In this document: positions 1-10,727 of the stretch, piece after piece
Numbering within the stretch: position 1 is the stretch's first letter
Layout: every line of letters starts with the position of its first letter
From: Botryosphaeria dothidea
Lineage: Eukaryota; Ascomycota; Dothideomycetes; Botryosphaeriales; Botryosphaeriaceae
Direction: 5' to 3'
DNA length: 64,000 bases
NCBI GenBank assembly: GCA_011503125.2
Contig: WWBZ02000082.1
Coordinates: 1,302,001 to 1,366,000, forward strand
Notes under the pieces: generated by a model
Told to the model about the DNA's origin: nothing
The model's database searches: none
What the model saw: only the letters and a program-made list of their open reading frames with translations
Position numbers and translations under genes: made by a program

Positions 1-555
1 GTTTTTTATGGCGCGACGGCTTTGAATACGGCTGCATCTATTAGGATGGCGGGCATCAGCGTGCTTTTTTAACACGCAAAGAAGGTTGCTTTTAGGGTTT
101 GGTGCTGGAGTCCGGACGGACGATATCCTTGATTTGAGGGATAAATTTACTAGTAATTGGGGGAAAGGGGCACAATAGGTGGTGGTGACAGCTGCGCAGA
201 ATTGAGTAAGAGTGAGAGCGTGAATAGTCTGCTGAGTGTAAGATAAGTGCGTGTGCATTTAATGCGAAACGATTCGAGGAGATGAGCAAAGACATCTACA
301 TAGCGGTACGCGCTGAGTGGATTCAACTAGTTCACTGTCCAACGACTGCAGAACACCAACATTGCATCTACCTGCCCTGTTCTACATCCCCGGGCGGTGA
401 GCCCGTTAGTCATCAAAAAAGTTGGATTTTGCCGCGGCCCGTCTCTCCATCACAAAAAAATTCGGGACCGCCAACACACGCTGCACGCGCAACATCACCA
501 CAGCACATTCGGAGCAGGCGCGCCCCCCTCAATACAGCTCCAAATCCCCGCAAAA
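1..555. other. Upstream region of the Lcp5 gene
   Basis: I see no gene here. The reading frame of the downstream gene stays open back to 397, but the first convincing start is the ATG at 556. The stretch therefore most likely holds the promoter and 5' leader. Short antisense frames at 92-295 show no recognisable protein. Confidence 0.5.
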
Positions 556-1695
556 ATGGCCGCCGCAAAACCCGACACCTCCCTCCCCTCCCTCCTCTCC
601 AACCTCACCGCCTCCCTCACTTCGGCGACCGAACCGATACCCACCGCCGCCGATGACGATGCCGCCGCGCTCGCGCCCAAGGACGGCATCTCCCTCCTCA
701 ACGTCAAGAACGAGCTGCTCGTGTCGTACCTCCAAAACCTCGTCTTCCTGATCCTGCTCAAACTGCGCAACAACGACAAGACCGGCGCCAACAAGGACGA
801 GGAATTCGGCGACGCAGACACGGTCGTGAAGAAGCTGTGCGAGCTGCGCCTGTACCTCGAGAAGGGCGCGCGCCCGCTCGAGGGCAAGCTCAAGTACCAG
901 ATCGACAAGGTCGTGCGGGCGGCGGACGACGCGGCGCGCGCGGACGAGGCGCAGAACAAGGCGGCGGCGGCGTCGCCGTCGTCGGACGCCGCGCCGAAGA
1001 GAAAAACAGCGGAGGATGGCGACAGCGAGGACGAGTCGGCCAGCGACGCAGACGAGGACATCGACGAGCTGGCGTACCGCCCCAATCCGGCCGCCTTCGC
1101 GCGCAGCGCTGCGCAGCAGGACGAGGAGGAGAAGAAGAAGACGACGGCGAGGGAGGAGGCCGGCGATGGCATCTACCGGCCCCCGCGCATCACGGCGACC
1201 GCCATGCCCGAGGACCTGCCGCGTCGTGGCGGCCCGCGCGACGACGATGGGCGGAGCGGTCCGCGTCGCGCTGCTGCCATCGACGAGTTCGTCGACGAGC
1301 ACCTGTCGGCCGCGCCCGTCGCGCAGCCCAGCATCGGCTCGAACGTCGTGGCGGGCGGGCGGCGCATCAAGAGCGCGAAGGAGCGCGCGGACGAGGAGGA
1401 GCGGAGGGTGTATGAGGAGACGAATTTCGTGCGCTTGCCGAAGGTTGGGAAGAAGGAGCGCGCGCAGCAGGCGAGGAGGGATAGGGGCGCGTTTGGTGGG
1501 GAGGAGTGGAGGGAGCTTGGCGCGGGTGTGGATAGGATTGAGAGGCTGACGAGGAAGACGGGCGAGAGGACGGGGGCGAAGGGCGCGTTGGAGAAGAGTA
1601 GGAAGAGGGCGGTGGAGGATGGACCGAGGGGGTCGGGCGCGGAGGCGGGTGCTATGTTTGCGAAGAGGAGGAAGGTGGTGAACAAGAGGAAGTAG
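556..1695 (+). CDS. LCP5: Lcp5/neuroguidin-like U3 snoRNP protein (Sas10/Utp3/C1D family)
   Basis: Single exon, 379 aa. Family members bind the U3 snoRNP in the nucleolus and are needed for early 18S rRNA processing and small-subunit assembly. Residues about 10-125 form the alpha-helical Sas10/Utp3/C1D domain, including LLNVKNELLVSYLQNLVFLI and the family's KLKYQIDKVV segment. An acidic Asp/Glu stretch follows, then the paired motifs YRPNPAAFA and GIYRPPRITATAMP that mark the Lcp5/neuroguidin branch. The C-terminus is very basic and ends in KRRKVVNKRK, a likely nucleolar signal. I chose the ATG at 556 because the helical domain begins just after it. Yeast Lcp5 is of similar length. Strong codon bias to C/G in the third position supports coding. 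Confidence 0.87.
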   Translation: MAAAKPDTSLPSLLSNLTASLTSATEPIPTAADDDAAALAPKDGISLLNVKNELLVSYLQNLVFLILLKLRNNDKTGANKDEEFGDADTVVKKLCELRLYLEKGARPLEGKLKYQIDKVVRAADDAARADEAQNKAAAASPSSDAAPKRKTAEDGDSEDESASDADEDIDELAYRPNPAAFARSAAQQDEEEKKKTTAREEAGDGIYRPPRITATAMPEDLPRRGGPRDDDGRSGPRRAAAIDEFVDEHLSAAPVAQPSIGSNVVAGGRRIKSAKERADEEERRVYEETNFVRLPKVGKKERAQQARRDRGAFGGEEWRELGAGVDRIERLTRKTGERTGAKGALEKSRKRAVEDGPRGSGAEAGAMFAKRRKVVNKRK

Positions 1696-3634
1696 AGTGT
1701 TTGGGATGTGTGTTTGCGGAGAAACCGTGAGGGGCATTCGGATGCTCCTACTGGGGATGAAGTTGTTGTTCAGCATTTATATGGCGTTTAGGCTTTCAAA
1801 CTCTACGAGAGTAAAAGGAAAGAATACACAAAAGTAGCTGTTTGGAGTGGGATACCCCCGAAAGGCTCATCCATCTTCAATTTATCTTTCTGACTGGCAG
1901 GCTTGACATGTTCCATCTCCTGTGGTGCTCATGTCTCAAGAAGGATGTATGCTATGAATTGCTCAGAGGACGCTCATTTGCATTCAAATTTGCAACTTGA
2001 CGTTCTATTTGCAGTATGTCATGGATCGTTAGGGTTGCTATAGTCTAAAACAAAAATCTTAAGCCAACCTACATAAAAACTCCAAAGGACCGGCCGGTGC
2101 CCATCTGTAAAAACAAGTCAAACGATACACAGAAAGATACGGGAGAAGAGAGGAACATATCATAACATCCCTTTTTACAATCTACAGTGATTGCAACTCT
2201 TTGTGCGGTCGTCCGCCTTTCAGGGCATCGTTGGTTGTTGGCCAATGGTGTTCGACCGATAACAGTGGCATCCTGTGTAACTATTTGCATTCCTTCTTCC
2301 TACCAGCTGCCATTATGTATCGATAACAATCCCCCTAAACGTGGTTGATGAAGCAAGGGGCATTTCGCTTATCTACAGCAGGCCGATGCCGGAGACATGC
2401 AGCTACGAGATCGGTTCCACGAGAATTGTAGCACTACATCTCATAGCAGTCGTGGGGATCCGAAGCATTCACCCGGAAGTAAACGCCACTGACTTTTCTG
2501 GCCATCTACATACGGATGCTCTGCATGCGCAGCTGTGCTCAATGCTGCCATGCTTTTGAACCTCGTTATGTGCAGTCGATCCTCGAAGCACCGAGAGACA
2601 GTTTTATGATAATTGCTTGTAGTTTTCTGATCCCAAAGAGATCAAAGGAGATGTCGAATTTATACAATAACGCACCATCTACAGAAAAATCTAAACATCA
2701 CAATACCCATGCCGGCCCAACAGCACTCAAATGGAGCCAGAACACCACCTTCGCTTTCCCACAGTCCCCTTCCGCCTCCATCCGCAGCACCACCACCACA
2801 ACCAAGAAAAGGACAGTAATGACGAAAGAATTTACGATCCCGCGTGGATCCGCACGGATCCGCGCGAAAAAGACAACTTCGAACGTCTGTAAAGCTGGTT
2901 GCCTGATCAGGCGAGCAATTGGCTTCATTTTTATTTCGCGGTGCACGTGACTGGCTTGCCCTTTTTGGGGTGAACCCTCGATCCCGCATTTTCCGTCCGT
3001 TCGGTCTCTTCGGGAGCTTGAGGACCCTTAGACCCCTTTCGTGTCCCCAAGTCAGGCGGTAACAATACAAAGGAAGCCGAGCACCATTCACGGGTGAAGC
3101 ACGTCATGGAATACATCTCCCAAAAAAGTTTGACTCAACAGATCTCAATTCATCCGGATTGCTCTCGACGACTACTCCGCCACGTTCGTCTCGAATTTTC
3201 TATCCTTGTTCTGTCGAAAATAAAAGACTGGTATTCCACCACACCTTCCAACGTGCTACCCTACCCTCGTAAAAGACAACAGAAACTTTCCCCCAAGTCA
3301 CGAAGATGAAGCTAGAGCGTTCCAGAGAATTCGTGTTGAAAGAACCCCCCAAACGCCGACGCTTTCGATTAGTTTGGCGGAAAATGAAAATCTCTTCTCC
3401 CTTACGTTGCAATACTTTGCAGCCCTTGCGCATATTGCAGCGTGTTCTAGAGAGTCTATGTTGAATACTGTTGACAGGTGGTATCTTGCCCAAAAACCCA
3501 AGTTTTTCTTTTTAGATGATCCCTGACGCCGTTTTGTTGTTGAAAAATAACATCAGTCGTTACCGCATTGACAGACGTTGAGTCGTCAACTCATTCATGT
3601 GTTGCCGAAAGGAAAATGCTGGTTAGTTCTTGAT
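1696..3634. other. Intergenic, no gene seen
   Basis: About 1.9 kb between the tail-to-tail ends of the Lcp5 and SAM synthetase genes. Only short, low-quality frames occur. Positions 2452-2477 resemble one arm of the hairpin at 18436-18514 (see findings). Much of 3300-3600 is probably the 3' UTR of the SAM synthetase gene. Confidence 0.5.
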
Positions 3635-4932
3635 TTAGAACTTCAGCTCCTTGGGCTGCTCCCAGGTGAAAGTCTGGTCAGTGAAGTGACCGTTCTTGGC
3701 GGTGCGGTTGTAGATGGGGTTGATCAGGTTGAGCTCCTTGACGATGACACCAGGCCTCAGGTCGAAGTTCTGGCGGATGATCTCGACAAGCTCGTCGGAG
3801 GTCTTGTCAGAGGTGCCGTAGGTCTCAACGAAGATGGACAGAGGCTCGGCGACACCAATGGCGTACGAAAGTTGGACGAGAGCACGGCGGGCGAGACCGG
3901 CCTTGAGCAGGGACTTGGCGATCCAGCGGGCAAGGTAAGCGGCCGAGCGGTCGACCTTGGAGTAGTCCTTGCCGGAGAAAGCACCACCACCGTGAGCACC
4001 CCAGCCACCGTAGGTGTCGACGATGATCTTACGGCCGGTCAGACCGGCGTCACCCTGGGGACCACCGATGATGAAGAGGCCAGAAGGCTGGATCTGTTGA
4101 AGGATTAGACAATCTCAACAAAAAAACAAGGCGCGGTTGTAGAACTTACGTGGTAGACGGTCCTGTCGTCAAGAAGGTGAGCGGGGATAACCTTCTTGAT
4201 GATCTTCTCCTTGATCTCCTTGCGGAGCTGCTCGGTGGTGATGTCCTCGGAGTGCTGGGCGGAGACAACGACGGTGTCAACGCGCTTAGGGACAACAGCG
4301 CCGCCATCGTGCTCGTACTCAACGGTGACCTGGGTCTTGGTGTCGGGGCGGAGCCAAGGAAGCTCACCGCTGTTGCGGGCCTCCTTCATGGCGGAGTTGA
4401 GCTTGTGAGACAGAAGGACGGTCAAGGGAAGCATCTCCGGGGTCTCGTCGGTGGCATAGCCGAACATGATACCCTGGTCACCAGCGCCGAGCTCCTCAAG
4501 GGCCTTCTCGTAGTGAAGACCCTGGGCAATGTCGGGCGACTGCTGCTCAATGGCGACAAGGACGTTGCAGGTCTTGTAGTCAAAGCCCTTGGCCGAGTCA
4601 TCGTAGCCAATGTCCTTGATAGCACCACGAATGACCTTCTGGTAGTCGATGTGCGCCTTGGTGGTGATCTCACCGAAAACCATGATCATACCGGTCTTGG
4701 TGGCAGTCTCGCAGGCAACCTTGGAGAGCGGGTCCTCAGCAAGACAGGCATCGAGGATGGCGTCGGAAACCTGGTCGCTGTTGGGCTGTTAGCACGTTTG
4801 AAGCCACAGGAGACGCGCTGGGACGCGACGGAGAAGAACGTACGCAATCTTGTCGGGGTGGCCCTCACCGACCGACTCGGAGGTGAAGAGGAAAGTGCCC
4901 TTAGAGGCAGTGCCATTGGGAGCGGAGACCAT
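3635..4932 (-). CDS. SAM1: S-adenosylmethionine synthetase
   Basis: Makes S-adenosylmethionine from methionine and ATP in the cytosol, the main methyl donor. Three exons on the minus strand: 4844-4932, 4150-4777 and 3635-4093, with introns of 66 and 56 nt. The spliced product is 391 aa, the normal fungal length. Visible signatures are the ATP/Met-binding [10 protein letters not shown] near residue 20, [12 protein letters not shown] in the middle domain and the glycine loop GGGAFSGKD in the C-terminal half. Splice phases join cleanly (ATT GC/C GAC giving IADQVSDA; TAC CAC/ATC CAG giving YHIQPSGL). The gene is divergent from GPN3 with 396 bp between starts. No odd features. Confidence 0.95.
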
Positions 4933-5328
4933 TTTTGCGGCAGGGAAAAAGCGAGGAGCGCAGAGACGAGAGGGCGAGAGGATGGAGAGTGAGGTGGAGA
5001 AGTGGAAAACGAAGAGAGAAGGCGGGCGAAGGAGGGGAAAAAGAAGAGGAACGGGACCGGAAGTGTGGCAGACAATGGCGCAGCGAAAAGACGCTAAGCC
5101 GACGTTTAATTGCCGGCTGCGAGCACCTCATCCCACTGTTTTTTTTCCACCGCCTGCCCCTTCGGGTATTCTGCCGCACGTGTCCCGAAGCGCCGTTCGG
5201 AGGCCGTCGGTCGCGCACGCAAAAAGTCGCCGGCAGTTGCGAATCGGCCTCCAGCAAGTCCTCGAAAACTCCCCGCACACTTTTCAGCTGCACCCCGCCC
5301 TCCGCCTGCCCAAGCCACCGTCGCCGCC
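4933..5328. promoter_or_regulatory. Divergent promoter shared by SAM synthetase and GPN3
   Basis: 396 bp between two start codons pointing away from each other, so both promoters must lie here or overlap. The part next to SAM synthetase is rich in G/A on the plus strand, that is, C/T-rich on the transcribed side, as in strongly expressed fungal genes. No clear TATA box was seen. Confidence 0.6.
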
Positions 5329-6201
5329 ATGAGCAAGTTCGGCACTCTGGTCATGGGCCCTGCCGGCGCCGGCAAGAGCACCTTCTGCTCCGCCCTCATC
5401 CAGCATCTGCGCACCGTCAAACGCTCGTGCTTTTACGTCAATCTCGACCCCGCCGCCGATGATTTCGCCTACGAGCCCGATGTCGACATCAAGGACCTGA
5501 TTAGCCTGGAAGATGTCATGGAGGAGATGGGTCTCGGCCCCAACGGTGGTCTCATCTACTGCTTCGAGTTCCTGCTGGAGAACATGGACTTCTTGACCGA
5601 GCCGCTCGAGGAAGTGACCGAAGAGTACCTGATCGTCATCGACATGCCGGGCCAGATTGAGCTCTACACTCACGTTCCTATCCTGCCCGCCCTCGTCAAG
5701 CACTTGACGCGCGAGTCGCTCAACATCAACCTCTGCGCCGCCTACCTGCTCGAGGCTACCTTCGTCGTCGACCGCGCAAAGTTCTTCGCGGGCACTCTTT
5801 CTGCCATGAGTGCCATGCTCATGCTCGAGATGCCGCATATCAATATTCTGAGCAAGATGGACTTGGTCAAGGACACGGTGGCGAAGCGCGAGCTCAAACG
5901 CTTCATCACGCCCGACGCCGGCTTGATGGATGACGATCCGGCGCATAAGCTCGAGTTCGAGGAGGATCCCGATCCGTCTGCAAGGAAGAACGTCATGACG
6001 GGCTCGTCCTTCAACAGGCTCAACAAAGCTGTGGCACAACTTATCGACGACTTCAGCATGGTTTCTTTCCTGAAGCTCAATGTCCAGGACGAGGACAGCG
6101 TGAACTCGATTCTCAGCTATATCGATGACGCAATACAGTACCACGAGGCGCAGGAGCCGCATGAACCAATGGACGAGGTTGATGCAGAAATGGATGAATG
6201 A
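5329..6201 (+). CDS. GPN3: GPN-loop GTPase 3
   Basis: Single exon, 290 aa. GPN GTPases help assemble RNA polymerase II and bring it into the nucleus; Gpn3 acts with Gpn1. The protein begins MSKFGTLVMGPAGAGKST with a P-loop at residues 9-17. The diagnostic Gly-Pro-Asn triplet lies in MGLGPNGG near residue 69. The switch II DMPGQIELYTH and the guanine-specificity motif LSKMDL follow. The N-terminal sequence fits Gpn3 better than Gpn1 or Gpn2. The C-terminus is acidic (DEVDAEMDE). The start is the ATG directly before the conserved N-terminus, although the frame stays open to 5110. Confidence 0.93.
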   Translation: MSKFGTLVMGPAGAGKSTFCSALIQHLRTVKRSCFYVNLDPAADDFAYEPDVDIKDLISLEDVMEEMGLGPNGGLIYCFEFLLENMDFLTEPLEEVTEEYLIVIDMPGQIELYTHVPILPALVKHLTRESLNINLCAAYLLEATFVVDRAKFFAGTLSAMSAMLMLEMPHINILSKMDLVKDTVAKRELKRFITPDAGLMDDDPAHKLEFEEDPDPSARKNVMTGSSFNRLNKAVAQLIDDFSMVSFLKLNVQDEDSVNSILSYIDDAIQYHEAQEPHEPMDEVDAEMDE

Positions 6202-7680
6202 GGCGCTCTGCCTTGGACAGTAGCATAATGCATGGCTGGGAGTTTTTGGGTGGGTCTCGAAGAGCAAGGCATTTTAAAGGCGTTTCTGGATACCGTGAAG
6301 AAGGAAGTGGGCTGATCTTAAGCGCCCAAAAAGGATGAAGTAATTCGCGCTTTGGTGCAGCCCCGCATTGCTGGCTGTTGCTTGCATCAACACGTAACCG
6401 GATGGCGTTTTTAGTCGGGTTGGATTTCATTCTCCGAGGCCAACAGAATCCTCCGCTTAGTGACACTGCACTTTACCTTTCCGGATTCGGTGCGTGTAGC
6501 AGATGTTTGCAACGAAGCGGCCAATATCAAAGGTTTGGATGACTTGTCCGGGCAGGTTTGAAATCAGTTTGTGTTTTGCCGCCGAATGGATGCTTTGGCA
6601 TCACGACACATACAACATGACCTTTGATGAATTCACAGCCGCACAGAGGGCATGCAGCGCTTCCGAGCGGATGCGCTACTGTTCGAGCCAAGATATCAGT
6701 GTTTCCCGAATTGGTTACGGCTGAAAACGGACCATTGTCTTGCAGCGACGCCATCTAGTGCGGACCAGCGTATTGGTCTCACGATGCCACGGGCAACTGC
6801 CAGTGTGCCACTTTGGATGCGAAGGACGGACGAGTCAGCCGGCAGGAATGGTGACAAGATACCGACGGATATCTACATACACGCCACCGACGGGTGTAGC
6901 CATACCTATTGCAACCTGTTGCCCAAAATTCATTGGACAGAATGACGTCAACGTTGGGGTTTCGCTCGATTGCCGTGCTGCATGATGCTCGTCAGCCGGA
7001 TTCCTGTTCGTTGGAACCCGCACGAAAAGCATTTTTTCTTTCTTCACTAGCCAGTCAAGCTGACAGAAATTTTCGCAATTTAATGCAGGTACGCCGCATC
7101 AAAAGCAGCAACGGCAAACGGCCCTGTGAGATGGCAGCGTAGCCAATAGAAGAGGCCAAGTGAATCAGGACAGAGTGCCACACCTGGGCGCAGGTACGGG
7201 TTGTGGTTGTGGCTCCAAGGCGGGGTAGCACAACAAACGCCCTTTTACCCGTCAAGCTTAATTAATCCCAGACAGTTGGAAAGCAGGCTAGATTTTTCCA
7301 CCTTAGTCGCCTGCTATAGCCACGAATAGGTCACATTATTCGCTTGCGTCCTGTCATTTAATTACTTCTGCCGGCTGCGAGCCCGAGCTCTCCGGCGGCT
7401 CATTCCCTTGCCTTTGCCGCTTCTCACGCGCTGTAGGTGGTGTCACAGTGCGCTGACTTGGCGACCCATACAGCCCACGACTCAGTCCTAGTCCGTTTCT
7501 TCACGAGCAACCAGCGTGCCACAGACCCGCCTGTCGCGTGTTCCACCGGGGTGCCATTGGGTCGGCTGTAGCTCGTCGCGTAAAGATGGCTGTATCCGGC
7601 GTTCCGGACTGTCGAGTGCTCCACCGCAGGCAAGTCCGTGCCAGAAACGGGCTTCACTTGACACCAGTCACCGGCTTACA
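6202..7680. other. Intergenic, no gene seen
   Basis: About 1.5 kb between GPN3 and the cellobiohydrolase gene. Only short frames below 110 codons are present and none resembles a known protein. The right part belongs to the long upstream region typical of regulated cellulase genes. Confidence 0.5.
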
Positions 7681-7686
7681 GGCTAA
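7681..7686 (+). promoter_or_regulatory. Possible XlnR/Xyr1-type site GGCTAA
   Basis: GGCTAA lies about 290 bp before the start of the GH6 gene. Fungal cellulase activators of the XlnR/Xyr1 group bind GGCTAA-type sites. A six-base match can occur by chance, so its function is inferred from its position. Confidence 0.35.
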
Positions 7687-7861
7687 GGTTAAGGATGTTC
7701 CCGGACAAGCCGCAGCCCTCGAAAAGCTTCCCAAAGTAGCCATGAAACTAGATGGCGGTGCCAGTGTAACGGAAATGAAGCCTTTTGGCGACGGAAATTC
7801 GGTTCAGCAAGCCGGCCACCGCCATGGAGACACTGCTCCGTCTTGTGCCTGCTTTGCATGA

Positions 7862-7867
7862 TATAAA
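7862..7867 (+). promoter_or_regulatory. TATA box of the GH6 gene
   Basis: TATAAA about 105 bp upstream of the start codon, a usual distance for highly inducible fungal genes. Confidence 0.5.
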
Positions 7868-7971
7868 GCACCACTCCCCGGTTGCTCTGTTGATTCTGCC
7901 AGCTGCAGCAAACAAAAACAGTTTCAAGGACCAATTCTCAGGGACCGCTCTCCGGACACTCTTTTGACACG

Positions 7972-9491
7972 ATGAAGCAAGTCGCAGCGCTCGCCCTCGC
8001 GGCCGTGTTGCCGTCCGTATACGCTGATGCTGGCGCCTACGCTCAATGTTAGTGGGGACACCTTGCTTGGAGCTTTTTGAGATCTAACGAATCTTAGGTG
8101 GCGGTTCGGGCTGGTCCGGAGACACAAGCTGTGTTTCAGGCTACACCTGCTCGAAGGTCAACGAGTGTGAGTTCCCATGCCATTGACCATTAAACATTCC
8201 ACCACTGAACTTGCTCCAGACTACAGCCAGTGCTTGCCTGGAACCGGCGCCACGACTGGGGCTACGACGGCAGCTCCCACCACGCTCAAGACCAGCACCA
8301 CTTCGACAGTCACTGGTACCGCCACGACCAAGCTTGCCGACAGCAACAACCCACTCTCCGGCTACAGCTTTTACCCGAACGCCTACTACTCGTCTGAGGT
8401 TATCAGCATTGCCGCCCCGTCTTTGAGCGCGGCTGGCAGCACTGCCTTGGCCGCCAAGGCCACGAAGGTCGCCGAGGTGCCCAGCTTCTACTGGCTGTAA
8501 GTTTTCGATGTCATGATTCCACGAGCTGTGTAACAATAAGCTGACGCCTGCATTAAGGGACACCCGCGCCAAGATCCCACTGATCGACGACTTCGCGAAG
8601 GATGTGCAGACGAAGAACGCGGCAGGAGCGAAGCTGACCCTTCCCCTGGTTGTCTACGATCTTCCTGACCGTGACTGCGCCGCCGCTGCTTCCAATGGAG
8701 AGTTGTCCATTGCCAACGATGGTGTCAACATCTACAAGACCGAGTACATCGACGAGATTGTCAAGAAGATCAACGCTTACCCCGACGTTTTCTTCACCCT
8801 CGTCGTTGAGCCCGACTCGCTCGCCAACCTGGTCACCAACCTCAACGTTGCCAAATGCTCCGGCGCCGAGACGGCGTACAAGGAGAGCGTCGAGTATGCC
8901 ATCAAGCAGCTGAACCTGAAGAACGTCGCCATGTACCTCGACGCTGGCCACGCCGGTTGGCTCGGCTGGCCTGCTAACCAGCAGCCCGCGGCCAACCTCT
9001 TCGCCGAAGTTTTCAAGGCGGCCGGTAGCCCCGCCGCAGTGCGCGGCCTGGCGACCAACGTTGCCAACTACAACGCCTGGAGCATCGCCACCTGCCCATC
9101 GTACACCCAGGGCAACTCGGTCTGCGACGAGAAGCGCTATATCAACGCACTGGCGCCGCTGCTCACCTCGGCCGGCTACCCGGCGCACTTCATCGTCGAC
9201 CAGGGCCGCAGCGGCGTCCAGCCCACCAAGCAGGACCAGTGGGGCGACTGGTGCAACGTCATCGGCACCGGCTTCGGTCTGCGCCCGACCACCACCACCG
9301 ACGACCCGCTCCTTGACGCCATCGTCTGGGTCAAGCCTGGTGGAGAGTCGGATGGTACTTCGAACACGACGGCGACTCGCTACGACTCGCACTGCGGTGC
9401 TAACAGCGCTCTCAAGCCTGCGCCTGAGGCTGGTAACTGGTTCCAGGCTTACTTCGTCCAGCTGCTGAGCAACGCCAACCCGGCTTTCTAG
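7972..9491 (+). CDS. cel6A: GH6 cellobiohydrolase II with N-terminal CBM1
   Basis: Secreted enzyme that releases cellobiose from the non-reducing ends of cellulose. Four exons: 7972-8047, 8098-8166, 8220-8496 and 8558-9491; 451 aa. Residues 1-18 are a signal peptide ending SVYA. CBM1 (about 22-56) starts at once with AQCGGSGWSG and has four cysteines. A Thr/Ser-rich linker leads to the catalytic domain (about 100-451). YDLPDRDCAA and VVEPDSLANL carry the catalytic aspartates of the family, and WVKPGGESDGTS is the conserved C-terminal loop. Two introns interrupt CBM1, a common arrangement. The next gene, GH131, is in the same direction and also carries CBM1, suggesting shared regulation. Domain order matches Trichoderma Cel6A. 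Confidence 0.95.
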
Positions 9492-10166
9492 ACGCCTGTA
9501 GTGCATAGGGGTTGGGAGAGCATTGGTTGTTGGTACATAGCAGATGCGGTCTTTACATTCTTCTTGTGAATATTTTGGTAGCTCCTGTCGATAACAACAC
9601 AAAATGACATGTCGCTCACTCGTTGACATATGGACCATTCGATGCTGTCGAATCTGTGACTCTTGTTCATGACGGTCGTCCTGCTGAGATCACTGTATCC
9701 CTGACAGCCGCTTCTCTTGGAACTCCACACGATGTCCAACGAGGATAGTGAGACAAGACGACTCATAGGTCAAAGAAAACAGAAGACCCGTATAAATCTC
9801 CGTCGGCACTTGTTAAAGATTGAAACAACGTTGTTTCATGCATCAACCCAACAGGGCTAGCCGAACGCTCGGCGAAGTTTATTTTGCTGCTTTCCAGCAC
9901 CTCCTCCAACTCGCGCCATTCTCCCTCATGAACCTGTTTCGCAACGTGTGGTCCATCTTTCGACACCGAGTGCGTAGATTAAAGTCTTTAGCGAGCCATT
10001 GCAGACGCAGCCACGTTCCTGTCACCAGCGGCTCAGCAGCGTCTTCTCCCCGCAAGCGCGGCGGGTAGATCGACGTGGCGTGTTGCCATTTCAATCAACC
10101 CGAGGCGGATCTCCAGCCCCTGCGGACCGCGAGGCCGAACGACAACCCCTGCACGCTCCCCACGGC
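9492..10166. other. Intergenic between GH6 and GH131 genes
   Basis: Holds the 3' end of the GH6 transcript and the distal promoter of the GH131 gene. No reading frame here resembles a protein. Confidence 0.5.
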
Positions 10167-10173
10167 GGCTAAA
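10167..10173 (+). promoter_or_regulatory. Possible XlnR/Xyr1 site GGCTAAA
   Basis: GGCTAAA, the full XlnR-type consensus, lies about 555 bp upstream of the GH131 start. Together with the GGCTAA before the GH6 gene it suggests control by the same cellulose/xylan activator. Confidence 0.4.
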
Positions 10174-10562
10174 AACAACTGATGCTTGGGAATATGCTTA
10201 ACATCCACTACAGGGGTTCACATCTTTTTCCCTTTTGCCCCGGTCTACATGCGCGCTCGTTCATGCAGATTATCGATGTTTCAACTATCTCGTCATTTGA
10301 GTGTGGCGGACGATGCTGCTTTTCCCGCTGTGTGTGCCATTGGTTTCTCGTCAGTGGCCACTGGCCTCTGCGTATTCACGGGCCTGCTGCCGCTCGCGGC
10401 CCCACAGGAAGTGCGGACACGATGCTCCGGTAGCCTGATGTTGGATGCACCGGCAGCAGCGGGCACAGGTAATTTTTCCAAACGTCGCCACAATAATCCC
10501 CACGGCACGTCTAAGTCCACGGCCCAGGCATATCGCTGTTGACCGCTCGGCTTGACACGCAG

Positions 10563-10568
10563 TATAAG
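10563..10568 (+). promoter_or_regulatory. TATA-like box of the GH131 gene
   Basis: TATAAG about 160 bp before the start codon. It is a plausible core promoter element, but weaker than the TATAAA of the GH6 gene. Confidence 0.35.
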
Positions 10569-10727
10569 ATGTCTCGACTGCGGCCAGGCCCCGGTTTGAA
10601 GTGGCTTGTTCAGGGACCATTTGGCTGCTTGTTACTTGCATTCGCTCTCCACCTACAGGCCCTCTCACTTTCTCTTCTTGCCTCCACTCCTTTCTCCTTT
10701 TGGGTAGTTGCCTTCTTTTAGGTCACC

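Noticed and set aside
4150..4992. Plus-strand open frame of 280 codons over the SAM synthetase gene
   Set aside because: It is antisense to strongly conserved exons and exists because of third-position C/G bias.
5284..6267. Minus-strand frame of 327 codons over GPN3
   Set aside because: Shadow of the conserved GTPase; no motif of its own.
8553..9638. Minus-strand frame of 361 codons over the GH6 gene
   Set aside because: Antisense shadow of the catalytic domain with GC-rich codon bias.
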